From NCBI GenBank assembly GCA_002408385.1, contig DHSB01000192.1, positions 1-22,121 on the forward strand: a stretch of DNA of 22,121 nt. Direction: 5' to 3'. The number at the start of each line of letters is the position of its first letter. Within the stretch, counting starts at the first letter, position 1. Below, piece by piece: positions 14,374 to 21,156 of this stretch. The notes under the pieces were generated by a model, which saw nothing but the letters and a program-made list of their open reading frames with translations, ran no database searches and had not been told where the DNA came from. The stretch is from Myxococcales bacterium UBA5297. GTDB taxonomy: Bacteria > Myxococcota > Myxococcia > Myxococcales > UBA5297. The position numbers and the translations under genes are program-made.

Positions 14374-14736
14374 GGCTCCCTCCGGGCATCGGACGCTCGT
14401 CGCGTAGCGGGAGGGTAGCTATCTGGCCTGCGCCGGGTTCTCCTCCGTTTGAGGAGGGTCGACAGGGGGCTCGTGCTTCGACTCCGCGCAGCGCGGGCAT
14501 CGCCCGGAACCCAAGCGATCGGTCATGGGTTGGTAGGGCGGATAGCAATGCCCGTGGAGGAATGGAGCAGAGGCGCGGCCGATTCGAGGGTTCCCGGCGG
14601 CCGGCACACGAAGGCCGGCGCTCCGGAATCGTGCTGCCAGCAATTCGGTTTCGTTCAGCAGCTTCCCAAGCGGCCACTTCGACCTTCTCAAGACGACCGG
14701 GAGTCTGCTCGCCCCCTCCAAATGCCCGAGGCGCCG
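14374..14736 (-). other. Intergenic region with a weak possible small gene
   Basis: This 363-base gap lies between two minus-strand lipoprotein genes. A minus-strand open frame (14419-14721, 100 codons) contains CYPPYQ and CPRCAES, a single zinc-ribbon-like knuckle, but its first half is arginine-rich, unlike any family I recognise. It has no clear ribosome site. I do not call it a gene. No terminator with a T-tract was seen for the LEA14 gene. Confidence 0.25.
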
Positions 14737-15546
14737 CTAACGGAAGCTCAGGTTCTCCGAGAGCGAGATCGGCAGCGACAGGCTCCCCGCGCTCAGGGCC
14801 CCGTCGAGTTTCACGTGGGCGCGCTTGGTGCGTATCGCGTTGGCGACGGCCATTCCCACCTTCGCGAAGCTGATGTCGATGGGCATCTGCACCACCTGCG
14901 CCTGATTGCCCTCGAATACCTTCGGAAGCGCCGCGGTGGTGTTCCCGACGCGCACGCCCGCGATGCTGAAGGCGGCCGAGAACCCGTTGAGCGGAAGTGG
15001 GAAGGAGTTGTTGTTGGTGATCTTAATCGGAAACACGATCCTCGCGCCGCTCAACGACAGGTTCTGAATCGCAGGGGTCTGGAATTTGAAGTCGGGGATC
15101 TTCGGCACGTTGAAGGACGCCGCGTACGACAGCGGCAGCTTCACGACTCCAATCGGTGTCTTCACGCCGATCTCGCCGCTCGCCCGGTAGTTGGCCTTGT
15201 CCTTGGTCAGGAAGACCTGCACCGCCGGCATGATCTCCCTGAACTTGATGCGCGCTGGAAAGGCCAGGTCGGTGTTGGCCTTCTGTCGCACCGATAGGCC
15301 GTTGGGAGGCCGGCCGGAGACGACGTGGTGCCCCTCGACCTCGAGCGCGTAGGCCACCGACGCGAGGTTGAGGCCGACCGGATTCGGGTTCTTCAGGGTG
15401 TAGATCACGTTGAGCGTGGTGCCCTCGAGGTCGATGTCCTTCACCTGGACGCTCTTGAACTTGAGGCTGGGCTTTTGAAACGCGCAGCCGGTCGACCCGA
15501 ACGCCACCACCAACGCCAGCCCGGCGAGCATTCCACGTGTCCGCAT
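14737..15546 (-). CDS. LEA14-like (WHy/LEA_2 domain) lipoprotein
   Basis: This 269-residue lipoprotein has a signal peptide ending in STGC (Cys21). Two consecutive LEA_2/WHy beta-sandwich domains follow. The first (about 28-148) has the LKNPNPVGLNLASVAYALEV signature (51-70). The second (about 152-265) has the matching ITNNNSFPLPLNGFSAAFSI (176-195). Domains of this type occur in plant desiccation proteins and widely in bacterial envelope lipoproteins, where they are thought to stabilise proteins or membranes; the bacterial role is poorly defined. The ATG at 15546 follows AAGGAGGT at ideal spacing, and a sigma70-like promoter lies just upstream. It is transcribed toward the DUF3332 gene, but the 363-base gap argues for separate units. 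Confidence 0.9.
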   Translation of the reverse strand: MRTRGMLAGLALVVAFGSTGCAFQKPSLKFKSVQVKDIDLEGTTLNVIYTLKNPNPVGLNLASVAYALEVEGHHVVSGRPPNGLSVRQKANTDLAFPARIKFREIMPAVQVFLTKDKANYRASGEIGVKTPIGVVKLPLSYAASFNVPKIPDFKFQTPAIQNLSLSGARIVFPIKITNNNSFPLPLNGFSAAFSIAGVRVGNTTAALPKVFEGNQAQVVQMPIDISFAKVGMAVANAIRTKRAHVKLDGALSAGSLSLPISLSENLSFR

Positions 15547-15569
15547 TTAGCTAACCTCCTTGGCCCGCG

Positions 15570-15598
15570 ACCGTAGAACGCCCCCGGTGCTCTTTCAA
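15570..15598 (-). promoter_or_regulatory. Sigma70-like promoter of the LEA14-like gene
   Basis: On the minus strand TTGAAA (15598-15593) and TACGGT (15575-15570) are 17 bases apart. The predicted transcript would start near 15563, immediately before the AAGGAGGT ribosome site. Geometry is good; the -10 matches TATAAT at only three positions. Confidence 0.45.
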
Positions 15599-15740
15599 GG
15601 CGCCTACCGGCTTTGCAGCGAGCCTTGGAACGAAGGGCCGCCAGTCCGATTCATCTCAAGCCCGGCCCTCGAGCCCTCGCCCGCTCGCCGTTTGGAAGCG
15701 CACGGTCCCGGCTGGTGCTTTCTCGCAAACCGCTTCCGCT

Positions 15741-15842
15741 CACCCTGAGCGTACCCCCCGACGCGCGAGCGGCGGGAGCGGAGTCGAAGGGCCCCGACTT
15801 CGGCCTCGCAAGCTCGGCCTACGCTCAAGGCGAACGGGCGGG
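15741..15842. repeat. Dispersed intergenic repeat (REP-like) copy
   Basis: CACCCTGAGCG at 15741 and GGAGTCGAAGGG near 15780 resemble the CCCTGAGCG/CGAAGGG dispersed elements common in many bacterial genomes. They are followed by CGACTTCGGCCTCGCAAGC and the 36-base block 15807-15842 shared with window positions 1-36 and, more loosely, with 17903-17932. There is no coding potential. Confidence 0.6.
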
Positions 15843-15859
15843 TGCGCCGAGCTCTGGGA

Positions 15860-15979
15860 GATTTCTCGACACCTCTTCAGGCGAGACATCAAGCGGTGGC
15901 GCACGATCTCCCTCACCTTGGCTCGCCGCCTCTCGGCTCACCCACGAGCGCGGTCTGGTTGAAGACCCGTCGAGAAATC
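15860..15979. repeat. 20-bp inverted repeat with an 80-base spacer
   Basis: gatttctcgacacctcttca (15860-15879) matches the reverse complement of 15960-15979 at 17 of 20 bases. A similar sequence occurs near 17947. The pair sits in the 567-base gap (15547-16113) between two minus-strand genes; apart from these repeats that gap shows no gene. Confidence 0.6.
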
Positions 15980-16113
15980 CTTCTCAGAGTCGCTCGGGTG
16001 CCTCTTCTTCATGCGCGCACGGAGGCCGCCCGAGACGGCGGCGGTCCCCACCTCGCGATATGCCGCAGAAGGTTCTTCGGACACGGCGTGCCGCGCGAGG
16101 AGCTCCCTTCGGG

Positions 16114-17613
16114 CTAAGGGCGAAAGAAGAGGCGCAGCGGGCGGAACATCCGCGCGTTCCACGCCGCCTCATTGTGCTCGGCGCCCGGCTCGTGCCAGTG
16201 GAAGATGTCGATGTTCTCGGGCTGCAGCAGCGGGGCGTTCGGATCGTCGGGATAGGTGTCGATGCCCTTGGCCTCCAGCGCCGCCTTCATCCTCAGTGTG
16301 TCGCAGTAGTTGTCGCTGCCCTCCCTTCGCGCCTCCATCGAGCAGCCGTCCAGAGGCGGCCCTCCGCCACTGTCGAGGTAGAAGACCTGACCCCGCGTCG
16401 AAAGATCGGCCGCGCCGGCGTACAGGTCGGTCATCGTCGGATTGCCGAGCTCCGAGCCCCACCAGAAGGACGAGGACATGCCGCCGACGTACTTGAAGAC
16501 TTCGGGGTGCTTTAAGCCTATGTAAAACGAGATGAGGCCGCCCAGGCTCGAGCCGAGGATGGCGGTGTGCTCTCGCTCGCGGCGGGTTCGGTAGCGCGCG
16601 TCGACGAGGGGCTTGAGCTCCTGGACGACGAACCGCGCGTACTTGTCGCCGTCACCGCCGAGCGCCTGGCCGTCAATGCTCTCCTTCACGTGCGTGTACT
16701 CGCCCATGCGGTTGGCGTTGTTGGGGATGCCCACGATCAGGTGCTCGCGAACCCTGCCCGCGCCCGTCTCCGCCTCGCTGACCGCATCGACGTCCCAGGT
16801 GCCGGGGGCGCTGTTGGGCTGGCCGGTGTCGAAGAGGTTATTGCCGTCGTGCATGTAGAGCACGGGGTAGCGGTCGGTCCCGAAGTCGTAGCCGCGGGGA
16901 AGGTAGAGGTAGACGTCGCGGGCGATGCCGAGGCTCTGCGAGACGACCTCGCGCACAGTCTCCAGGTGCCCCTGGGCGTCGCCCCCGCGCACGATTGAGA
17001 TGCGCCCGTTCTCGTCGAAATCGAACCGGCGCGACAGCGGGTCGCTAAACCAGACGTCCTCGCCCGTCGAGTCCTTGGCGACGAGCTTGTAGCGCCAGCG
17101 GTCGTCCGCGGCGACGATCATCTTGAAGCTGCGGTGGAAGAAGTCGCCCGACTCGCGCTGAAGCTCCGCGGCCGCTCCGTCCCAGTTGTTGAAGTCGCCG
17201 GCGACGCGAACCGGCTCGCGCCTCCTGCCAGGATTGAAGTCCTCTTCGGGGCGAGCATCGTCTTCGCGGTCGTACTGCGCGCTTCTGACGTAGACGAAGA
17301 CGACCCGCTCGGCGCCGACCAACGGAAAGCCCTCCCGAGACTCGGCCAAAGCCACGAAGGTGGCGACAGCGTCCCGCATGACGCTCTCCTCGGCCTCCGA
17401 GCGCAGGCATTCGACGAGGGCGTCGTAGTTCTCCAGGTCCGAGCCAAATGGGCTGACGAGGCCGCAGTGCTCGACAGGATCGATGCCGGCATCGGCTCGC
17501 TTCCCGCTGCCCGCATCTGGCGGCAGCCCCTGCTCTCCGCACGCGGCGAGGGTTGCCAGCACTGCGAGCGCACTCAAGAGCTGTCGCGAGCTCTGCCTGA
17601 CCTCGGCCCGCAC
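16114..17613 (-). CDS. CBM48-like plus esterase (enterochelin esterase-like, PF00756) lipoprotein
   Basis: This 499-residue lipoprotein starts at GTG 17613, chosen because it directly precedes a short signal peptide (RQLLSALAVLATLAAC, lipid Cys25); the frame stays open upstream but looks non-coding. Residues 50-125 are family-unassigned. An E-set/CBM48-like domain (about 130-210) has VRVAGDFNNW (136-143) and WRYKLVAKD. The alpha/beta-hydrolase esterase domain (about 220-495) has YPVLYMHDGNNLFD, the nucleophile elbow GSSLGG (354-359, Ser356), YLDSGGG (412-418, probable acid Asp414) and HNEAAW (480-485, His480). The triad seems complete. Relatives hydrolyse siderophore, acyl or carbohydrate esters; the glycan-type N-domain hints at a surface carbohydrate ester, but this is inference. 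It is a single-gene unit on the minus strand. Confidence 0.88.
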   Translation of the reverse strand: MRAEVRQSSRQLLSALAVLATLAACGEQGLPPDAGSGKRADAGIDPVEHCGLVSPFGSDLENYDALVECLRSEAEESVMRDAVATFVALAESREGFPLVGAERVVFVYVRSAQYDREDDARPEEDFNPGRRREPVRVAGDFNNWDGAAAELQRESGDFFHRSFKMIVAADDRWRYKLVAKDSTGEDVWFSDPLSRRFDFDENGRISIVRGGDAQGHLETVREVVSQSLGIARDVYLYLPRGYDFGTDRYPVLYMHDGNNLFDTGQPNSAPGTWDVDAVSEAETGAGRVREHLIVGIPNNANRMGEYTHVKESIDGQALGGDGDKYARFVVQELKPLVDARYRTRREREHTAILGSSLGGLISFYIGLKHPEVFKYVGGMSSSFWWGSELGNPTMTDLYAGAADLSTRGQVFYLDSGGGPPLDGCSMEARREGSDNYCDTLRMKAALEAKGIDTYPDDPNAPLLQPENIDIFHWHEPGAEHNEAAWNARMFRPLRLFFRP

Positions 17614-17710
17614 CCGGCTCGCCCCGAGCTTCGCACCGGGTCCTCGCCCGGATGCGGTCTCATGAACGAACAGCGGACTCGACGCTGAGCACGCGCAAGC
17701 AAGTGGAAGT

Positions 17711-17741
17711 CCCCTCTCCCGCGCTTGCGCGGGAAGAGGGG
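17711..17741. repeat. REP-like hairpin
   Basis: CCCCTCT-CCCGCGC, a TT loop and GCGCGGG-A-AGAGGGG form a 14-bp stem with one bulged A. No T-tract follows. The CCCCTCTCCC...GGGAGAGGGG style is a common dispersed intergenic palindrome in bacteria. Confidence 0.6.
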
Positions 17742-17889
17742 ATTGAGGGGAGAGGGAAGACTGGCAGCAATCGGTCGATGAGAGGCCTCCTATCGACCCG
17801 ACGCTCGTGCTCAACCTCGAGGACCATCGGTGGCTGTTCGTTTGGAGCGCAGCCTCGTGACGACCGAGGCAGGCAAGAGCGAGGTGCCC

Positions 17890-17980
17890 TCGACTTGCGC
17901 TTTGCGGGCTCGGCTTACGCTCGGGCTGGCCGGTTGTCGCTCGAAGGATTCGTCGATCCCTCTTCAGCCCGACACGCGGG
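17890..17980. repeat. Third copy of the dispersed repeat
   Basis: CTCGACTTGCGCTTTGCGG, GCTCGGCTTACGCTCGGG and, about 25 bases later, GATTCGTCGATCCCTCTTCAG line up in order with 15793-15880, where the equivalent spacing is about 34. The shared order of two conserved blocks shows a composite element of roughly 90-100 bases. Confidence 0.45.
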
Positions 17981-18324
17981 ATTTCCATGGGTCCTCCAAG
18001 TTCCGAAGTTGCCGAGAGGCCGCATTGTAGCGCCGAGCACGCGCAAGCTGTGGCCTCGGTCACCTTCGGCTTCCGACTCGCACCCGTTGTGCGCGCGATC
18101 ACAAAGAGCGCGTGCGCAAGCGATTCAGGGATTTCTTCCCGCGGGACGGATGCCTGACACCGGTGTCGTGCTCGGCAGAGCCGAAGGTGGCCTCGCGCGG
18201 TCGGTCATCGGCGAGCAGCCTGCGAGATATCCGAAAGAAGTTGAGGGTTTTGCTGCTCCCGGCAACGGCGGGGCCTGTCGTGGCATGGCGGTTGCTCAAA
18301 CAGTCCAGCGTTTAGCGGATGTGC

Positions 18325-18482
18325 GAAGCGCTCGGGGTGTCGAGAGCAGCGCTTCTCCAATCGCGGGTCGCTGCGCTGCGGCCGAATGCGCGCGGCGGCT
18401 CACAAGGTGGGTTGGGTGCCCAATGGGTGGGCGCCCACCGCTCGCTCCTCGGCCGGCCCCGAGGAGCGAGCGGTTGTTTTTT
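18325..18482 (+). ncRNA. Candidate small structured RNA ending at an intrinsic terminator
   Basis: GAAGCGCT/AGCGCTTC (18325-18332 with 18348-18355) forms an 8-bp hairpin. A second hairpin (TGGGTGCCC with GGGCGCCCA, about 18414-18436) follows, then a strong intrinsic terminator at 18438-18482. No open frame of quality leads into this terminator on the plus strand. No clear promoter was found and it matches no RNA family that I recognise. Confidence 0.25.
18438..18482 (+). terminator. Strong Rho-independent terminator without an assigned gene
   Basis: A perfect 15-bp stem (18438-18452 with 18459-18473, CCGCTCGCTCCTCGG and its complement), a six-base loop CCGGCC and the T-rich tail TTGTTTTTT (18474-18482) make a textbook plus-strand intrinsic terminator. 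The nearest upstream plus-strand gene ends more than 5 kb away. Confidence 0.85.
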
Positions 18483-18964
18483 GCGCCCCTTCGCGCGAAG
18501 AAGACTCACACATGCGGTGTTGCCGCTGAACCTATCCGACTCGCTCCCGTTCGCAAGGCGTTGGCCGCCACCGCCCAGCTCGCTGCCGGATCCGCGATCG
18601 AAAGACCTCTCGAGCGCAGCGGTGCTCGCCTGCCTGCTTTCACACGACTCCGGGTCCCCGCCCTCAGGCTCTTCGGGTATCGATGAGCCGCAGGGGCGAG
18701 TCAGAGGAGCGTGTCCTTTCTCCGCACCGGCAAAGGAGGCGTCCTTCGCTGGGCGCTGGTGCTCGGCGCTCCAAATACGCCCGAAGCACTCCGCGGCGCC
18801 GAACGCCAGCCAAGATTTTCCGGCCTTCCGGCCGTAGCGCGGAAATCCTGACAGGCCTGTCGCGGCGAATGCATCGACCAACGGGTGCCAACGTCTCGGG
18901 TGGCGCAAACTCAGCCGCTTTACTTGAGGTTACGGCCGCTCAGCGCGGCCCTGCACAGGTGGCA

Positions 18965-18993
18965 TGAGCGTTGCTTCGGCTAGGAAACGCTCA
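18965..18993 (+). promoter_or_regulatory. Inverted repeat upstream of the cysteine-repeat lipoprotein gene
   Basis: TGAGCGTT (18965-18972) and AACGCTCA (18986-18993) are perfectly complementary around a 13-base loop, 26 bases before the ATG at 19020. This could be a 5'-UTR hairpin or a regulator site. The ribosome site GGAGG lies after it and stays free. Confidence 0.45.
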
Positions 18994-19019
18994 CAGGGCA
19001 CTGCAATCGGAGGCTCCCC

Positions 19020-20675
19020 ATGAAACAGCTTCACCTGCTCACCTCGGTGGTCCTCGCCGGCTTCATCTTCCTGCCCGGCTGCATCTGCGTTCACGACGAG
19101 TGGGGCGACTGCAACGACGACTGCTATAGCTGCGACTACGACGGCGACTGCTGGACCGAGCCCGTCGACGCCGGCCACCCGCTCTACTGTTTCGATCATT
19201 CCGACTGCGCCGCGGGCTTCTACTGCAGCTTCGACGGGCGCTGTGTCCCCGGAACCCAGCCGGCCACCTGCACCCAGACCGCCGACTGTGCTCCGTCCGA
19301 GAGCTGCGTCGACGGCCGCTGTGTCCCGATGCGCTGCGATGTCGAGGGCAAGGCCTGTCCGCCGGACATGAGCTGCATCGCCGGCTCCTGTGTGAAGGGC
19401 TGCACCGCCGACTCGCAATGCCCGGCCGGCAAGCGCTGCTCGGACGGCAACTGCATCGACGCCTCCGCCCCTTGCCGCACCAGCGCCGACTGCACCCCGG
19501 GCGAGGACTGCGTCAACCAGACCTGCGGCAAGCTGTGCGCGGCCGACACCGACTGCCCGACCGGCTTCCTGTGCTCCGACCATCTGTGCGTGCGCGACCT
19601 GAGCTACTGCCTCTCGAACGGCGAGTGCCCCTTCCCCTCGACCTGCATCGAAGGCGTCTGCCAGATCGTCTGCGCCGAAGACACCGAGTGCCCTATCGGC
19701 AAGTACTGCGACAACAACCTCTGCGTGCCTCCCTGCACCGCCGACAGCCAGTGCGCCCAGGACAAGATCTGCCACTCGGGACGCTGCACGTCGCCGTGCA
19801 CCGAAAGCGCCGACTGCGCCCAGGACGAGGTTTGCCAGGGCGCTGCCTGCATCCCCGCGTGCAGCGAGCAGAACCTCTGCGGCGACAACCAGCGCTGCAT
19901 CGCCGGCGTCTGCCGCCGCGAGTGCCTGGCTGACTCCGAGTGCGCGGCCGACGAGTACTGCCAGAACAACGTCTGCGGGGCGCCCTGCGTCGCCGACACC
20001 GAGTGCGGCGAGGGCAACGTCTGCCGCAGCGGCCACTGCCGGCTCGCCTGCGAGGTCGACACCCAGTGCGCCAACGGCGAAGTCTGCGAAGCCAACGCTT
20101 GTGAGAAGGGCTGCCTGATCGACACCGAGTGCGGCTCCTCTGAGGTCTGCCGCGCGGGCCACTGCCTGCCAGGCTGCAGCTCGGACGAGCAATGCGGCGC
20201 GGGCAAGGTCTGCCGCGGCGGCGCCTGCGTCGTCGGCTGCTCGGCCGACAGCCAGTGCGAGCCCGGCCAGCTCTGCGTGGAGGGCGGCTGCGAGGTCGCC
20301 TGCGCGGGCGACGCCCAGTGCCCGACCGGCCAGATCTGCCAGAGCGGTCAGTGCGTCGTCGGCTGCATCGCCGACTCACAGTGCCAGCCCGGCGAGCTGT
20401 GCCAGAACGGCGGCTGCAAGCCCGGTTGCGTCAGCGACCTGCAGTGCCCGACCGGCAACCTGTGCGTCGGTGGCCAGTGCCAGCCCGGCTGCATCTCCGA
20501 CACGCAGTGCGCCACCGGCGAAATCTGCAAGGCAGGCCAGTGCGCCCCCGGCTGCATCTCCGACGCGCAGTGCGGCGCCGGGATGATCTGCCGCGCGGGC
20601 GAGTGCAAGGTCGGCTGCACGAGCGACTCGCAGTGCACCGCTCCAGCCACCTGTCAAGACGGGCAGTGCAGGTAA
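19020..20675 (+). CDS. Cysteine-repeat lipoprotein (Dickkopf_N/EB-module-like), 23 repeats
   Basis: This 551-residue protein begins at ATG 19020 after GGAGG at 8 bases. Its signal peptide ends in LPGC (lipid Cys21), then a short acidic Cys-rich linker (DDCYSCDYDGDC). From residue 57 to the end are 23 tandem units of about 21 residues with the pattern C-x2-D-x2-C-x5-C-x4-C, for example CISDTQCATGEICKAGQC. Each has four cysteines, about 92 in all, likely disulfide-bonded outside the cytoplasm. Such repeats are annotated as Dickkopf-N or EB-like in Myxococcota, and their function is not known. Later units (16-23) are most alike, so the array probably grew at its 3' end. It has its own terminator and stands alone; disulfide-forming machinery must be encoded elsewhere. 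Confidence 0.92.
   Translation: MKQLHLLTSVVLAGFIFLPGCICVHDEWGDCNDDCYSCDYDGDCWTEPVDAGHPLYCFDHSDCAAGFYCSFDGRCVPGTQPATCTQTADCAPSESCVDGRCVPMRCDVEGKACPPDMSCIAGSCVKGCTADSQCPAGKRCSDGNCIDASAPCRTSADCTPGEDCVNQTCGKLCAADTDCPTGFLCSDHLCVRDLSYCLSNGECPFPSTCIEGVCQIVCAEDTECPIGKYCDNNLCVPPCTADSQCAQDKICHSGRCTSPCTESADCAQDEVCQGAACIPACSEQNLCGDNQRCIAGVCRRECLADSECAADEYCQNNVCGAPCVADTECGEGNVCRSGHCRLACEVDTQCANGEVCEANACEKGCLIDTECGSSEVCRAGHCLPGCSSDEQCGAGKVCRGGACVVGCSADSQCEPGQLCVEGGCEVACAGDAQCPTGQICQSGQCVVGCIADSQCQPGELCQNGGCKPGCVSDLQCPTGNLCVGGQCQPGCISDTQCATGEICKAGQCAPGCISDAQCGAGMICRAGECKVGCTSDSQCTAPATCQDGQCR
19188..20672 (+). repeat. In-gene tandem repeat of about 63 bp (23 units)
   Basis: The DNA counterpart of the cysteine array. 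Units are 21 codons long in most of the array and up to 27 near the start. They repeat a gc-tgc-N6-gac-N6-tgc layout, with the strongest nucleotide similarity in the last eight units. Confidence 0.85.
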
Positions 20676-20729
20676 CGCTGGCTGACCCGGGCGCTTGAGG
20701 GTAACGATCCCCTACGCCAGCGCCGCTTC

Positions 20730-20773
20730 GAGGCCCTCTTCTCCCTGACCTGGGGAAGAGGGCCTCTTTTTTT
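20730..20773 (+). terminator. Rho-independent terminator of the cysteine-repeat gene
   Basis: GAGGCCCTCTTC (20730-20741) pairs perfectly with GAAGAGGGCCTC (20755-20766), followed by seven T (20767-20773). It lies 55 bases after the stop of the lipoprotein gene and is a clear intrinsic terminator. Confidence 0.93.
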
Positions 20774-20835
20774 CCCGGGCGCGCGCGCACACCTGTCGCC
20801 CGCTTCACCGCGTGGCGGCGTTAGAGTGCGAACGC

Positions 20836-20943
20836 ATGCGAATCCTCAAGTCGAAGACTGCGCGAGTGCTGCTGACAGCCGGGGGCGGCTCTGCGGCGTT
20901 GGTCGCGCTCGGAGAGCTCTACGCGCTGGTGGGTGGCAGTTGA
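20836..20943 (+). CDS. Possible small hydrophobic peptide, 35 residues
   Basis: An ATG at 20836 opens a 35-codon frame ending at TGA 20941. The peptide has a basic start (MRILKSKTARVLL), a glycine/alanine-rich hydrophobic middle and a short LGELYALVGGS tail, so it could be a single-span membrane peptide. TAGAGT at 20822-20827 is 8 bases before the ATG, the same spacing as the -10 to ATG of the EamA gene, so it may be leaderless; however, no -35 is evident. A tight hairpin (CCCGGCG-GT-CGCCGGG, 20958-20973) follows the stop. No known family comes to mind, and it may be a chance frame. Confidence 0.35.
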   Translation: MRILKSKTARVLLTAGGGSAALVALGELYALVGGS

Positions 20944-21156
20944 AGCCTTCTTTGTTGCCCGGCGGTCGCCGGGCTCTATGGAGCGCTTGTCGGGCTGCTG
21001 CTCGCAATGCAGGGAACTGCGTCGAAGCGACCCAGCGGCACTCGGCCGCCCGCGGACCAATAGCGAGAAGAGGTTCTCAAGCCGGTCCCCTCCTACCGCC
21101 CGCAAGAGAACCGATGGTACCCTCGACCCCTTCGCCAGCTCGCAAGGAGTCACCGC

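Larger units (their letters stand above)
17614..19019. other. Gene-poor 1.4-kb region with repeats and structured elements
   Basis: Open frames here (for example 17652-18686 plus strand) have no recognisable domain, no ribosome site and inconsistent codon use. The region holds a hairpin repeat (17711-17741), a dispersed-repeat copy (about 17890-17980), a strong intrinsic terminator (18438-18482), a 12-bp palindrome GACAGGCCTGTC (18850-18861) and a hairpin before the cysteine-repeat gene (18965-18993). I see no protein-coding gene. Confidence 0.6.

Noticed and set aside
17614..18102. N-terminal extension of the esterase to 662 residues
   Set aside because: The extra 163 residues look non-coding and would bury the lipoprotein signal sequence; the GTG at 17613 places it at the N-terminus.
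17652..18686. 344-codon plus-strand frame in the gene-poor region
   Set aside because: It crosses the strong terminator at 18438-18482 and repeat elements, is Arg/Ser/Pro-rich and has no recognisable domain or ribosome site.
18930..20192. 420-codon minus-strand Ala/Val/Gly-rich frame opposite the cysteine-repeat gene
   Set aside because: It is a mirror of the TGC-rich repeat codons; the plus strand has a signal peptide, ribosome site and terminator.
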